64,000 nucleotides of DNA from Larix kaempferi (Eukaryota; Streptophyta; Pinopsida; Pinales; Pinaceae). This document shows, piece after piece, positions 36,734 to 48,677 of this stretch. Under the pieces are notes generated by a model, which was not told the DNA's origin, ran no database searches, and saw only the letters and a list, made by a program, of their open reading frames with translations. The stretch is taken from contig BSBM01000007.1 in assembly GCA_027924585.1 (NCBI GenBank), positions 7,270,001-7,334,000 of the forward strand, written 5' to 3'. The first letter of the stretch is position 1, and every line of letters starts with the position of its first letter. A program made the translations under genes and the position numbers.

Positions 36734-39700
36734 TTCTACACAGATTCCACCTACTTAGTGGTTCAGTAATTAGGCTAGGGGGTTCACAAGAAGCCAGCAG
36801 TTGGGCTGCTTCTTCTGGAATAGGTTGAGAGGAACATGCCTCCTTGAGTGTTTGTCGACCCTATCTTCATCTACAGGTTCCATTATCTTTTCTATTTTCA
36901 TACATTTTAAAATTCTGTTGCATAGTAACTTTTACTGTTTTATTTTATAAATTTATTTCAGTTTTCTCAGTAAGTTAAGATTCTGTATAGGAATATTTTT
37001 GATTGAATAAAATAGTCTCTACATTTTTCCCCATGCAAATGGATCTGCATCATACTCTAGTACAAAGATAAATTAAGTCAGATAGATCAAAGATAGGCAA
37101 ATAGCCAAGTGATTGAGAAGATGAAATTGTTATGTTTTCTTAAGTTTCTACTTACTATTAAATTTCTGTGTATACATGTATCAATGTCTTCTTTATCATT
37201 TTATTTACAGATAATTGTTTTCCTAAATGAACAATAATGTTTTCTTCATTCCATAAATATCTTTTGTCTCGAAAAAAATATTTTTCTTTTCTAATAGTAT
37301 AAGAATTGTCTCTCTGTATTATAGTAGTTAAAATATATATGTTTATATCATAACAGTTGCATATTCAATCTCAACATACAGTATATTATTATTTTTTCCT
37401 TTTAAAAACAGTGCACAAAATTACCTATGACTATTGCTATTCTTTATTTCAATACATTCCAGACAGAACCGAGATATGGCTTCAACATCACAACAGGTTT
37501 CCAAACTTAAGATTTTGTTTCTCCTTCATAGTATCATCAATTCTCGGCTCTTGGCCAACATTTAAACAGTTCATAAAACATAACGTCAACCAAATATTTT
37601 ATTGCTACAAATTTAAATATATAAATAGTATTTGTTTCCTATAGATCTCAACGAGGAGCAAAATTGAAATAATACATTGTAAACAGAGTCAAACCCTACC
37701 CTTGATTTTCTTATAGAATAAGAAACACAGTGTTTATAACATCGATGAACGAGACACAGGCCGAAGCCTTCCATAGATTTCAAACATCTACCCATTATTA
37801 ATTGAAACTCATAAATTTTACATTACCCTAGTCTGTGGATAAGAACGATTTCCCCATGACTGTTACATATTGCAGTTCATTATTCTATGAAGGAAACGAT
37901 AGCAAGGAAGTACCAAATCTTTGTTTGCAAAACCATAACCTTTTTATACATCAAAGCTTAAATGCAGAACCATTTTAAAACAAGTTTTTACACCTACATT
38001 TTTACACATTCAAATCACAGGATACATCCAAGGTTTGAAACCCCAAAAGATGAATGAGACAATTGTTACAGAACCAGCTTATTACAGTCTTTTTTAATAA
38101 AAATTCGACAACAGTAGTTGCATTGTCCATTGGACACAGAAATATAAAGAACTTGTTATTCTAACTAGGTAAGCCAAAAGGCATCCATACTACAAACATA
38201 AAATACAACACAATACTAGAATCTCATTCCAAAAACCATAAAATGGTTCAAACATCAACGATGGCCATTCTGACAGGAGAACCTACGAAGGGTTTTGCCA
38301 CCGGGGCTTACCAATTGAGCGAGCCATCAACTGCCAGCAAGCTTTAACTATATAAATCCACGACAAAGGCAGCACCTGCCACATAAAATTACAATGAGGT
38401 TACAACATTTCCAAAATGAATACTATACACAAGTCCAAAACTGTAAATATAGCAAACAATATTCATATAAAACCCAAGCTCACCTTCGTAAGAACAAGCA
38501 GATGGAATGCTTCACGCTTCCAGTTTCCAAATCATCCAACTAGCGCAATAGGGACAACATGCAGCTACGAAAAATCTCAGGCTCTCAATATAATTTCAAT
38601 GTAAACCCTAACCTGTTACACAACGAAAGCCACAGGGCTTCAAAACATATTCTCCATTCGAACCATATTAACTTATACAATAGGTTTCCACCATTAATTT
38701 TTGGAGATGGAAGTTGCAGAGCCACCCAAGAAACAATCCGAGGTCGAACCCTACTATTCAGCGGTCTGTCGGCCTTTTCTCCCAAAGCTAGGGTTCCAAA
38801 TGAATGCGAAGGGAAAACAAACAACGGTATGGAAAATGCATTAGGGTTTTTAGTTCTTAAAAATTGAGATAGGAAGATCAACGGGTGAGATTTGGCCAGC
38901 CAAGCAAGGTCACTACCAAGATAGTGATACGATCAACCTACCCATTAATGGTTCATTTAATATCAAGCCCAGTTGGAGGCCATATCACCACGGTGTAGCA
39001 TACAACTCGGCAGGTTCCCATGATTTTATACAAAGTCCATCACGTGGAGTTGTTACAGGTAATAGCCAACGGGGTAATCCACTAACAAGACACAGGCTTT
39101 TCATAATTGCTCGATCCTACGTATCACCTTGACAGAATATGCCTGCGATGGTATTAAATTCATGTTAGCATCGTATTAAGTGGCAGTAACACAACCCTGT
39201 ATCATATAACCATGTTATATATAGTTTCAAACTTTGTTTAAATTTTCGCAATAGTATCCATGTTATATAACCATAACGATGTTATATATGTCCAAGGTTA
39301 CGTCTTATTTCATATAGTATGCATGTAACATAATTCAAATGTTAATGTTTCAATTCGCATAATATGCCTGCATTACAATTATAATGTTAAGTTTTATTTC
39401 ATATAGAATGCATGTAATATCATATCAATGCTAAGTTATATTTCGCATAGAGTCTATGCATTACCATTATTCCATTTAGAGCATAGGATATTGTGGCAAA
39501 TGGATATATGTCACAATTACGTAACAAATCAATATCTTGTTTATACAATGATATAGTAGATTAGGATTGTAAAAGCATATAGTATTTTAGGATGCATGTG
39601 ATATAGGCCATATAGTTTTGAAGGCCAACTTTCATTCATGCACCATAGTGTTGTAATAATACTAACATTATTATACAATTGCATTATCGAATTAAAAACG

Positions 39701-40454
39701 GTAGAATCCAAATTCTATGAAGTTCCACTAGAATCGATTGAAACATTATTTACTAAGGTCACATAATCTTCAGCCTCATCGTAATGGTAGATATCACCAT
39801 ATGCATATTGTTAATGAACTATGAAAACTCTTCGCTAAGTGATGTTGCCATTGTCGCATTATTCAGAATGTTAGAACTCTCAGAATATTCATATCAATTG
39901 TAATCCCAATGATTTCTATCAACGATTATAACAAAAGTTTAGTATAAAATATCTCTAGCTACACTTTCCCGTGATAGGATAAAAATAGTATAAGTGGATA
40001 AAAGAGAAACTGAAACTTCATACCATCGATACCTTCATGCACGGCAGTACACACATCTATCTTAAAACAAAGACAGCTAACTGAAGCGTATAACATTTCT
40101 TGAAGTACTTGAATTATTTTATTATCTTACCTGCAAATCTGTGAAAGAAAAGGTCCAATGCTTTAGCTATCAAGCTAAGTAAACCCAAGGGCACCCCGTA
40201 GGAACTCCTTCAGAAATATGCAAACAAGTCGTCAGTATTATTACTAGAACTATAACGCATGAGAAGATAAGCATTGTTTTATCGCATTTGATTTGTAATA
40301 TGCTGTCTTTTATGTTTAGGAATAACAATGGTAATCATGTGAAGCTCCCATTAGTTAATTAGTTAAATATATTTCATTCCGCAGTTAGCATTTTCTTTAT
40401 GATTTTTCTATATCAAAATTTTTAAATTTTTAGCGATTTTTGGGATGTTACACA

Positions 40455-40467
40455 TGGTATTAGAGCA
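40455..40467 (+). promoter_or_regulatory. gypsy-2 primer-binding site
   Basis: TGGTATTAGAGCA is two bases after the LTR end and is complementary to the initiator tRNA-Met 3' end with one change. The following leader (to about 40510) is similar to those of gypsy-3 and both LARDs. Confidence 0.88.
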
Positions 40468-40598
40468 CAAGTTCAAACTCTAGGCCTGATTTAGGCTCAC
40501 GCGTGAAAAACGATAAAAAAAAATCAAAAAGTTTACGTTACTAACTTTTAATTCAATTTTATTTTTGCACAGAATAGATTGACCTTTAAATTGCAGGT

Positions 40599-41980
40599 AT
40601 GGAAATACCAGAAGAATCATTAGAGGACAGATCTCCTCGTAATGAACGTATTAATAATAATAATTCTGAACGAATTTATGTTGAATTAAATAACCAATCT
40701 TCTGAAATTTTACGTATTGTACAAGATTTAAAATGTGAGTTAACAGTTGTTAAAGAAGAGAATGAATGGATCCTTAAGGTACATGAGGAGTTACAATAGA
40801 ATTTGAGGGAGAATTGTCATATCGATGAAAGAGGCAGAAAATCAGAGATGAAGTCTGATTATGAAACAATGTCCCACAAACATAAGCATAAGAAAGCAAG
40901 AAATGATAAAAGGAACAGTTACTCATCCTCTAAATCTGATCCAAGTAATATTGACTTTAATTATGACAGCAGTAACAGTGAATGCTGCTCTAAAAAGAGA
41001 AAACATAAACATCATGAAAAGATTACTAGAGAATTTAAAAAAATTAAGCCACCCACCTTTAATGGTGAAAGTGAGAAGTGTGAGATAGCAGAAGCTTGGC
41101 TATCTAGAGTGAAGAAGTACTTTAATATTTACGACTACTCTTCTCAATTAAAAGCCAAGATGGCTATTTACAATATGAACGGAAAGGTAGATATTTGGTG
41201 GCAGGATCTTAAAAGGATTAAGAGTATAAAAGAAAAATAAGTAACTTGGAATATGTTTAAAATTTTGTTTAAAAAGAAGTTTTTGTCAGAACAATATTTT
41301 GAAGATAAATCAAAGGAGTTTTACGATTTGAAGCTAGGTACAATGAACATGAAAGAATTGTGCAGCAAATTCGTTAGTTTGCTGAGGTATGTGCCTTACA
41401 TGGTTGAGGAAAATACTAAAGTGCAAAGGTTTCTCAGTTGTTTACCTTTAAATATAAAGGACCGTATCGAGTATGATAACCCTTCCACTTTGGAAGAGGC
41501 CATGAGAAAGGCTAATTTCTATTTTGATCAAAGCAGAAAAAGAAAAGTAACAACTGGCTGGAAGAATAGTAAGACTAATCAGTTTGACTATAAAAAGAAG
41601 AATTTTAATCATAAATCTTGAAGCTTTAAGAAACGTTTTAATAACATAAATTTTTCTAATCATAATAATTACAGAAATAATGCACCTCAGAACTTTACTG
41701 CTGCAAGAAACATACCTAACAATGATAATCGCAGCAATAACAATAATAACAACAACAAGTATGATAAACAGAAAGGACCCATGAAGTGCTATGACTGTGG
41801 CGGACCACATAAGAGAGCAGACTGCCCACGCAACAAGAGGACAACCAACAATATTCGCACTATGCAAGCAGAACTTACAGTTGGAGATATCGCAAGAGAA
41901 ATGCCCAGGATAAATGCAGCATTGGAAAATCGTCAAGTTGACCATCAAACATCCATGGTCAAAATTGAAGGTATGATATG
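40599..41980 (+). pseudogene. gag: gypsy-2 gag (capsid, nucleocapsid), inactivated by stops
   Basis: The start at 40599 is the first ATG after the leader and is followed by a Glu-rich, coiled-coil-like segment (to about 40800). A Ser/His/Lys-rich region (to about 41040) and the retrotransposon capsid domain (about 41060-41540, KKYFNIYDYSS, FLSEQYFEDKSKEF) come next. A basic Asn/Lys-rich linker leads to an intact C-x2-C-x3-H-x4-C knuckle at 41787-41825. All of it lies in one frame, broken by stops at 40797 (TAG), 41238 (TAA), 41619 (TGA) and 41979 (TGA) but by no frameshift. Gag would form the particle that carries the element RNA. Confidence 0.9.
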
Positions 41981-44900
41981 AAACGAGCCTATTTCTATTC
42001 TGATAGATCCCAGTGCAAATTTGAGTTATATTTCACCTACTTTAGTAAACCATTGGAAGTTAAAAGTAGAGAAATTTGATAATGCATGGTTAGTTTAGCT
42101 TGGAACAGGTACTAAAAGAAAAGTTACAGATTTTGTCAAGGATTGTGAAGTATTTATAAGTTAGTTGAAAACACAAATTAATTTGAATATTTTACCCTTA
42201 GGGTCATATGACTTGCTGATTGGTATGGACTGGCTTGAACAACATAAAGTTTTACTGAATTGTCATGACAAATATTTTACATGTGTAAATAATGAAGGTA
42301 ATATAGAAACAGTAAAAGGAATTCATAGGAAGATTTTAGTAAGACATATTTCTTTTCTACAAGTAAAAAGAGTTGCCAGAAAAGGCTATAAAATGTTTGC
42401 TGTTAATGTTATTAATGACAAGTGTACATCTAAAGAAGACAAGTTAAAACTAGAGAATATTCCCATCCTCAAGGACTTTTCTAACGTATCCCCGGAAGAA
42501 ATTCCAGGATTACCTCCAAAAAGGGAACTTGATTTCACCATTGAGTTAGTACCTGGTGCGGTACCAAACTCAAAGGCCCCCTACAGGATGAATATTCTAG
42601 AGTTAAATGAGTTAAAATATCAGCTGAAATAATTAATAGATAAAACTACATAAGGCCTAATGTGTCTCCTTGGGGAGCACCAATAATTTTTGTTAAAAAG
42701 AAAGACGGTACCATGCGATTGTGCATCGATTACCGTCAGCTTAATAAAATGACAATTAAGAACCGATATCCCTTACTCCGCATAGAAGATCTATTTGATC
42801 AAGTGCGCGGAGCGGAGATATTCACTAAAATTGATTTAAGGTCGGGGTATCATCAGGTCAGGATAAAAGACGAAGATATATTCAAAACTGCATTCAGAAC
42901 GCGTTATGGACACTACGAGTTCGTAGTTATGCCTTTTGGGATAACCAACACACCGACAATGTTCATGTGTTTAATGAACAACGTCCTGCATAAATATTTG
43001 GATAAGTTTGTAGTGGTATTCATTGATGATATTCTGGTTTACTCAAAAACTAAAGAAGAGCATGATGAACATCTAAAAATAATTTTACAAGCACTAAGAG
43101 AACATCAGCTTTACGCTAAGTTCAGTATATGTGACTTTTATAAAGATAAAATACAATATTTAGGTCATATAATTTCTAAAGACGGAATTTGCGTTGACCC
43201 TGATAAGATAAAAACAATTAATGAATGGCCTATCCCTAAAGACGTAACTGATGTAGAGTCGTTCATGGGGATAACAGGTTATTATAGAAAGTTTATTGAA
43301 TGGTTCTCTAGAATTGCTAACCCCATCACTTCTTTGCAGAAGAAAGGGAAGAAATTCATATGGGATCAAAAGTGTCAAGAAAGATTTAATAAGTTAAAAG
43401 AATTATTAACTACTACACCCATCTTAAAAACTATAGATCCCAATAAGGATTCCGTCGTATGCACGGATGCACGAAACGATGGACTTTGAGGGGTCTTAAG
43501 TCAGGAAAGTCATGCCATTGCTTTTGAGTCAAGGAAGTTAAAAGTGCATGAAAATAATTATGCGACTTATGATCTTGAGTTGGCAGCCATGATACATGCA
43601 CTAAAAATGTGGCGCCATCACTTGATTGGAAGGAAATTTATTTTAATGACAGATATTAAAGGTCTAAAGTATTTATTGGATCAAATGAATCTTAACGCAA
43701 GGCAAGCTAGATGGCTAGATTTCCTTAGCGAGTATGATTTCGAGATTCAACACATCAAAGGAAAGGAAAACAAAGTTGTTGATGCCTTGAGCAGAAATGC
43801 CAAATTAAACTTTGTGGCAGCAATCAGCATGTTTAAGACAGATCTGGAAAATCAGATCGAAGAAGGAATTAAGTAAGACGAAAATGACCGAAAATTACAT
43901 GATAAAGTGGTTGAAAACTTATCTAAAAATTTATTAACAGATTACAGTATTAATGAAAAAGGATTCTTAACTTATAAAAATAGAATTTATATACCTAATA
44001 TGTCGAAAGTTAAGTTGTTGATTTTGGATGAAGTTCATAAGAGTCCTTATTCAGGACATCCTAGTTATCAGAAAATGATAACTATGTTAAGAAAAGATTA
44101 TTTTTGGCCCAACATGAAGAATGAAGTTGCTGAATATATAGCTAGATGTTTTGAATGTCAGATTGTTAAAGCTGAACATCAACATCCAGCTAGACTATTG
44201 CAGCCGTTACCAATTCTAGAATGGAAATGGGAAATTGTAAGCATTGACTTTATTACAGGTTTGCCTAGAAATCAGAAGCAAAATGACTCAATCATAGTTG
44301 TTGTTGATAAACTTAGTGAAGCTACTCATTTTATTCCTGTTAAAACTACTTTCAAGGCTTCTAACATTGCAGATATTTTCATGAAGCAAATTTTTCGCTT
44401 GCACAGAATTCCAAAGGTAATTATTTCAGACTCGGACTCTAAGTTCACTGGAAATTTTTGGATAGCACTGTTTAAAGGATTAAATACTAAATTAAATTTC
44501 AACACTTCTTTCCACCCACAGATTAATGGTCAAACATAAAGGGTAAATCAGATTTTAGAAAACATGTTAAGATTGTATGTTAAATATCAGCCATCTAAGT
44601 GGGAAGATTTCTTACAATTATCAGAATTTTCCTACAATAATAATTACCAAGCATCTGCTAAGTTAAGTCCATTTGAGATTTTGTATGGAAGAAAATGTTG
44701 TACTCCTATTTCTTGGGATAACACTGTAGACATATTAATGTTAGGATTAGATTTATTGAAAGAAATGGAGCTAACCGTGAAATAGGTTCAAGGTAACTTA
44801 AAGGTTTCCCAAGATCGGCAGAAAAGCTATGCTGATTTGAAACGCACTGAAAAAGAATTTCAGGTAGGAGACCATGTTTTTATAAAGGAAAAACCCGAGA

Positions 44901-45298
44901 AAAGTTCTTTGAAGCTTGGGAGTTGTGCTAAACTAGCACTAAGGTATTGTGGACCATTAGAAATCCTATCAAGGATAGGAGCTGTTGCATATCAATCGGC
45001 ATTGCCATACAATTTAAAAATCCATAATGTTTTTCACATTTCTATTTTAAAGAAATATGTGCATGATGATACTCCTGTGCTGAATTGGAATGACATATAG
45101 GTGGAACCCGAAGGATATTTTCAGGTAGAATTGAACTATATTCTCGATCGGAGGGAAATTATGCTTCGGAATAGCACCACGGAGCAAATAAAAGTGCAAT
45201 GAAAGCACCTTAGCCTTGATGAAGCTACTTGGGAACTGGAAAGTAATATGTGGGCAGCATATCCAATTCTGTTCCATGAAGAACTTGATGATGAATAA
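41981..45298 (+). pseudogene. pol: gypsy-2 pol: protease, RT, RNase H, integrase, chromodomain (inactivated)
   Basis: The protease motif is D-P-S-A (Asp at 42006) instead of D-S/T-G-A. RT lies at about 42660-43350 with FIDDIL intact (Asp pair 43025-43030), RNase H at about 43440-43800 and integrase at about 43990-44750. The integrase zinc finger Cys pair is intact (44147, 44156). Its D-D-E triad has Asp at 44246 and 44429, but the Glu codon is TAA at 44537-44539. A chromodomain follows (about 45130-45270), ending with a natural stop at 45296. One single-base deletion near 42640 shifts the frame. In-frame stops lie at 42096, 42162, 42630, 43487, 43874, 44537, 44783, 45098 and 45200. Confidence 0.92.
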
Positions 45299-45337
45299 GC
45301 AACATCGAGGATGATGTTGAGCTTAAGTGGGGTTGTT

Positions 45338-45444
45338 TCTAACATACCATTTTTGCTGGAAAACATTTTGTGTTAGAAAACATTATGATAACTTTTATTG
45401 TAAAGTTTTATGTTGGACAGGTGTCTAAGGATGACTGTAATTTG
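45338..45444 (+). repeat. gypsy-2 3' LTR, left piece
   Basis: It follows a G-rich polypurine tract (45325-45337) and aligns with 36142-36247; the first bases read TCTAACATACC, so the terminal TG is mutated. It is cut by the copia element at 45445. Confidence 0.88.
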
Positions 45445-46048
45445 TGTTGATGTATATGTAACTTCGGAATGTATTTCATCTATGTATTTCATATATATTT
45501 ATTTTACCCTTATTAGAGATGTGTTATTCCTCTATAAGGAAGTGTCGTCACGTGGATTGACAAGTGTCGCAAGTGTGTGTACTTGCCGATGGGTTATTAG
45601 ACCACCATGTGTGGGGTCGGCCTTGAAATATATATTATATTGTGGATGTACCTAGCTAGACAAGTCGGCCCCATAAGGTCACTAGGAAAACATATTAATA
45701 TAAATAGAGATCAAGTGATCTCTATTTAGATCACTCGGAAAAGTATCTCACTCTCACTCAGAAAGTGGTGCACTAGTGAGGAGGAGGATCATCTGCTACT
45801 AGGAGACTATCTCAGTGTATTTTGGTTGTACTTTGGTTGAGCCATTGCTCTCTCTATCTCTGAGGAAGTTCTGCGGTTTTTCACCTTAGGGTTTTCCCCC
45901 CGGAAACTCTTTGTCTCTTGTCTCTCATGCTTTTGATTCTTGTGATGCTTGTGATGCTTATTATGATTGTCATGCATTGATATATTGTATATGTTATTCT
46001 CTCAATAAAGATCCTAGAGTATTGTGAATTAATGCTTAAAATTTAATA
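45445..46048 (+). repeat. copia 5' LTR
   Basis: It starts TGTTGATGTATATG and ends in a form of TTAACA that has mutated to TTAATA. It contains a TATAAATAGAG box at 45699-45709 and an AATAAA signal at 46004-46009. An 18-bp perfect palindrome-type hairpin, AGAGATCA-AG-TGATCTCT, overlaps the end of the TATA region (45705-45722). Confidence 0.93.
45699..45709 (+). promoter_or_regulatory. copia LTR TATA box
   Basis: TATAAATAGAG is preserved in the other LTR at 62908-62918 despite about 5% divergence overall. It is the likely promoter core of the element. Confidence 0.7.
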
Positions 46049-46060
46049 TGGTATCAGAGC
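46049..46060 (+). promoter_or_regulatory. copia primer-binding site
   Basis: TGGTATCAGAGC begins directly after the 5' LTR and is complementary to the 3' end of initiator tRNA-Met. The following leader (to 46621) is non-coding. It contains a partial duplication around the phrase TCATCAAGGCGCATCT, near 46167 and 46462. Confidence 0.9.
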
Positions 46061-46621
46061 TAACCTGAGAAGAAGACATTTGCAGTGACGAAAACTTGAG
46101 TTTCTTGTTTATTGGGTTTCTCTCCACAGATTTTGGAAAAGCAGTATAGTAGATTGACTCTACTCATCAAGGCGCATCTATTTGTCCAATCAGAATTCAA
46201 TTTCGAGCATTTTTAGATTTGGCCCTACAAATTAGGGTTTCCACAAAAATAGGAATTTCTGCAATCTAAAGACATAGCTGGAAGCTCCTTGCAAAAATCG
46301 AAGTTTAGAGCTTTGTATCGAGATTTTTAGTTGGGTATATCTCCGGGAAACTCAAACCCTAATTCAGGGCTCTCCCTAGTGAACCTGGGAGGACAAAAAG
46401 TCAAATTTGAAGGGTAAAGCTTTGCTGATCTCAAATTCTGAATACACCAGGCTGATCATCTCATCAAGGCGCATCTTTCTATTCTTTCAGAAAATTGAAA
46501 TTCACATTTGGAATTTTTAGGGTTTTTTCGCGAGACCCTAATCGAGGACGAGATCCAGTTTCTAACATTTCAAGTGGTAAGTCCTAAATCTTTTCTATTT
46601 CCATTTGAATTACTCTTTAAG

Positions 46622-47989
46622 ATGTCTCACCACACCAAGCTTGAGGATAAGCTTGAAGGAGTTGATAACTTCTGAGCTTGGAAGTATAGGATTGGGTTAA
46701 TCCTGGAAGAGAATGAGTTGAACTCATATGTAAAAGAAGACATCCCTATCCCAGAGGATGAAGAGGCCAAGGTATTGCATAAGAAGAACTTGGTCAAGGT
46801 AAAGAGAATCATTGTTGATTCCATTAAAGACCATCTCATACCCCATGTGTCTTCTCTAAAGACACCCAAGGAGATGTTTGACTCTTTGACCAAGCTATTT
46901 GAAGGGAAGAACATAAATCGGAAGATGACCCTGCGGAACCAATTGAAAGGAGTAAAGTTTCAGAATGGAGAAACCATTCAATATTATTTTTCAAGGGTCT
47001 CCCAGATCAAGGAACAACTAGAAGCAGTGGATGAAATGGTGGAGAATGGTGAAGTGGTGATGACCACTCTAAATGGCCTACCCAGGTCATGGGATTCCTT
47101 CATTCAAGGAATTTGTGCAAGGAAGAAGTTGATCTCCTTCAACAGATTGCGGGAAGAATGCTCTCAAGAAGAAGATAGGCTTGTGGCCCGAGAAGAAAAG
47201 ATGGGAAATGAAGATCAAGCTCTCACAGCACATGCCAGGAAAGGCAAGTCCAAGAAGGAATCATCTCATAATAGAAGATCCTCACACCACCATTATCATT
47301 AAGATAAGAAATATCTCAGATGCTTCAATTGCAATGGGAAGGGACACTTTGCTTCAGATTGTCCCAAGAAGAAGAAAGACAACAATAACAACTTCAATAA
47401 GAAGAAGAAGAATAACAAAAGAAGATATCATGCTCATGCTGCCGAAGATGATGAATCCCCAAAGAAGAAGGTTTGGGTAGAAAGTGATAGAGATGATGGC
47501 TCATCAAGTGAAGAAGAATATGTTCTAATTTCTTCTCTCACAGGTACTATCTCCCATGGTTGTAATGATTGGTTGATTGATAGTGGATCTTCCAAACACA
47601 TGACTGGGTTTAAGGAATCTTTTGTGAATCTATCTGAACACGAATCACCCCATAAGGTGAAACTTGGGGATGATTATCAATACCCAATCAAATAAAGTGG
47701 TGAAGCCTCCTACAACCTAGATTCTGGAAAATCTTTGAAGATGAAAGAAGTCCTTTATGTACCTGGGCTCAAGAAGAACTTACTCTCCATCTCTGCATTT
47801 GATGCAAAAGGTATGAGGGTTGCAATTATGGATGGCCAAGTCCTAATGTGGCCAAAGGGAAAGAACATAGATGATGCAGTAGTGATTAGAGAGCAAGAGC
47901 GAGGTTTGTATAAATTGAAGGGACAACCTAAAGATGCCATGGTACATGAATCCATCGAGCCAAGTGAACTTTGGCATAGAAGACTTTCT
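46622..47989 (+). pseudogene. gag-pol: copia gag-protease and start of integrase, cut by LARD-A
   Basis: The ATG at 46622 opens a frame that runs 456 codons to the insertion site. It holds a copia-type Gag domain (to about 47220), a CCHC knuckle complete at 47321-47362 (C-x2-C-x4-H-x4-C), and an aspartic protease with D-S-G-S intact (Asp at 47579). The GAG-pre-integrase segment ends in WHRRLS at the joint. Stops lie at 46673 (TGA), 47300 (TAA) and 47693 (TAA); there is no frameshift. The polyprotein frame resumes at 58452. Confidence 0.9.
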
Positions 47990-48646
47990 TGTAATATCCC
48001 TCCTTTACGCCCTCATTTTGTAAATGTAATCAATTATTGGTTTCTCATGAGGAGCTCAAGGCCAAGGCCCCATGAGAAAAAACGGACAAACATTTTATTT
48101 ATTTCTTTAATTATGTTCGTAGACGAAGAAACCAAACATTGGACGCAACTAACCGATGACAGTCGAATCCACTAAAGGAGAGGAAAGGTTAAGCGAATCC
48201 TTGGGTTTCTAAAGAATGATGTCTAAGAGTTTTTAGGATGCTCTTAGGTGACCGAACTACTTTGGTTGAGGGTGTAGAAAATGTAAAAATGATTATTACT
48301 CTAAGGAATTTATGCGATGGCCTAAGCCGAACAGGTAACGTAAGGACATATCCATTAACATAACGCCATACGTCAAGGATGATTTTTGCTAGATTTATTA
48401 TCATTAACCTACTCTAGCGAGAGAGGGATGGAGAACCTACTAAAGCAAAAAAAAAAAGAAGAAGAAGAAGGGGAGTTTAACTAATTAAGTAATAACATGA
48501 CTTGGTACTCATCCTACATAAGGAGTAGGTATACTTAATAATAATATCATACATATAAAAATATGTATACAAAGCACACCATACATCTATGTTGATGCAT
48601 ACGATTTACCATATTATGTTTGTATATATATATATATATGTATATA

Positions 48647-48677
<31 letters not shown>

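Larger units (their letters stand above)
36142..40452 (+). repeat. gypsy-2 5' LTR (4.3 kb)
   Basis: It starts TGTAACATACCC and ends GGGATGTTACA. It matches the gypsy-1 3' LTR pieces and the gypsy-3 LTRs. No protein-coding content is visible: short open stretches at 37357-37644 and 38559-38881 have no recognisable domain. The length is large even for the Tekay group. Confidence 0.9.

Noticed and set aside
38559-38881. About 100-codon open stretches on both strands in the gypsy-2 LTR
   Set aside because: They lie within the LTR, overlap each other, and have no recognisable domain.
48625-48674. (TA)n tract as a possible origin or regulatory site
   Set aside because: It is a microsatellite whose length differs between paired LTRs; nothing around it suggests a function.
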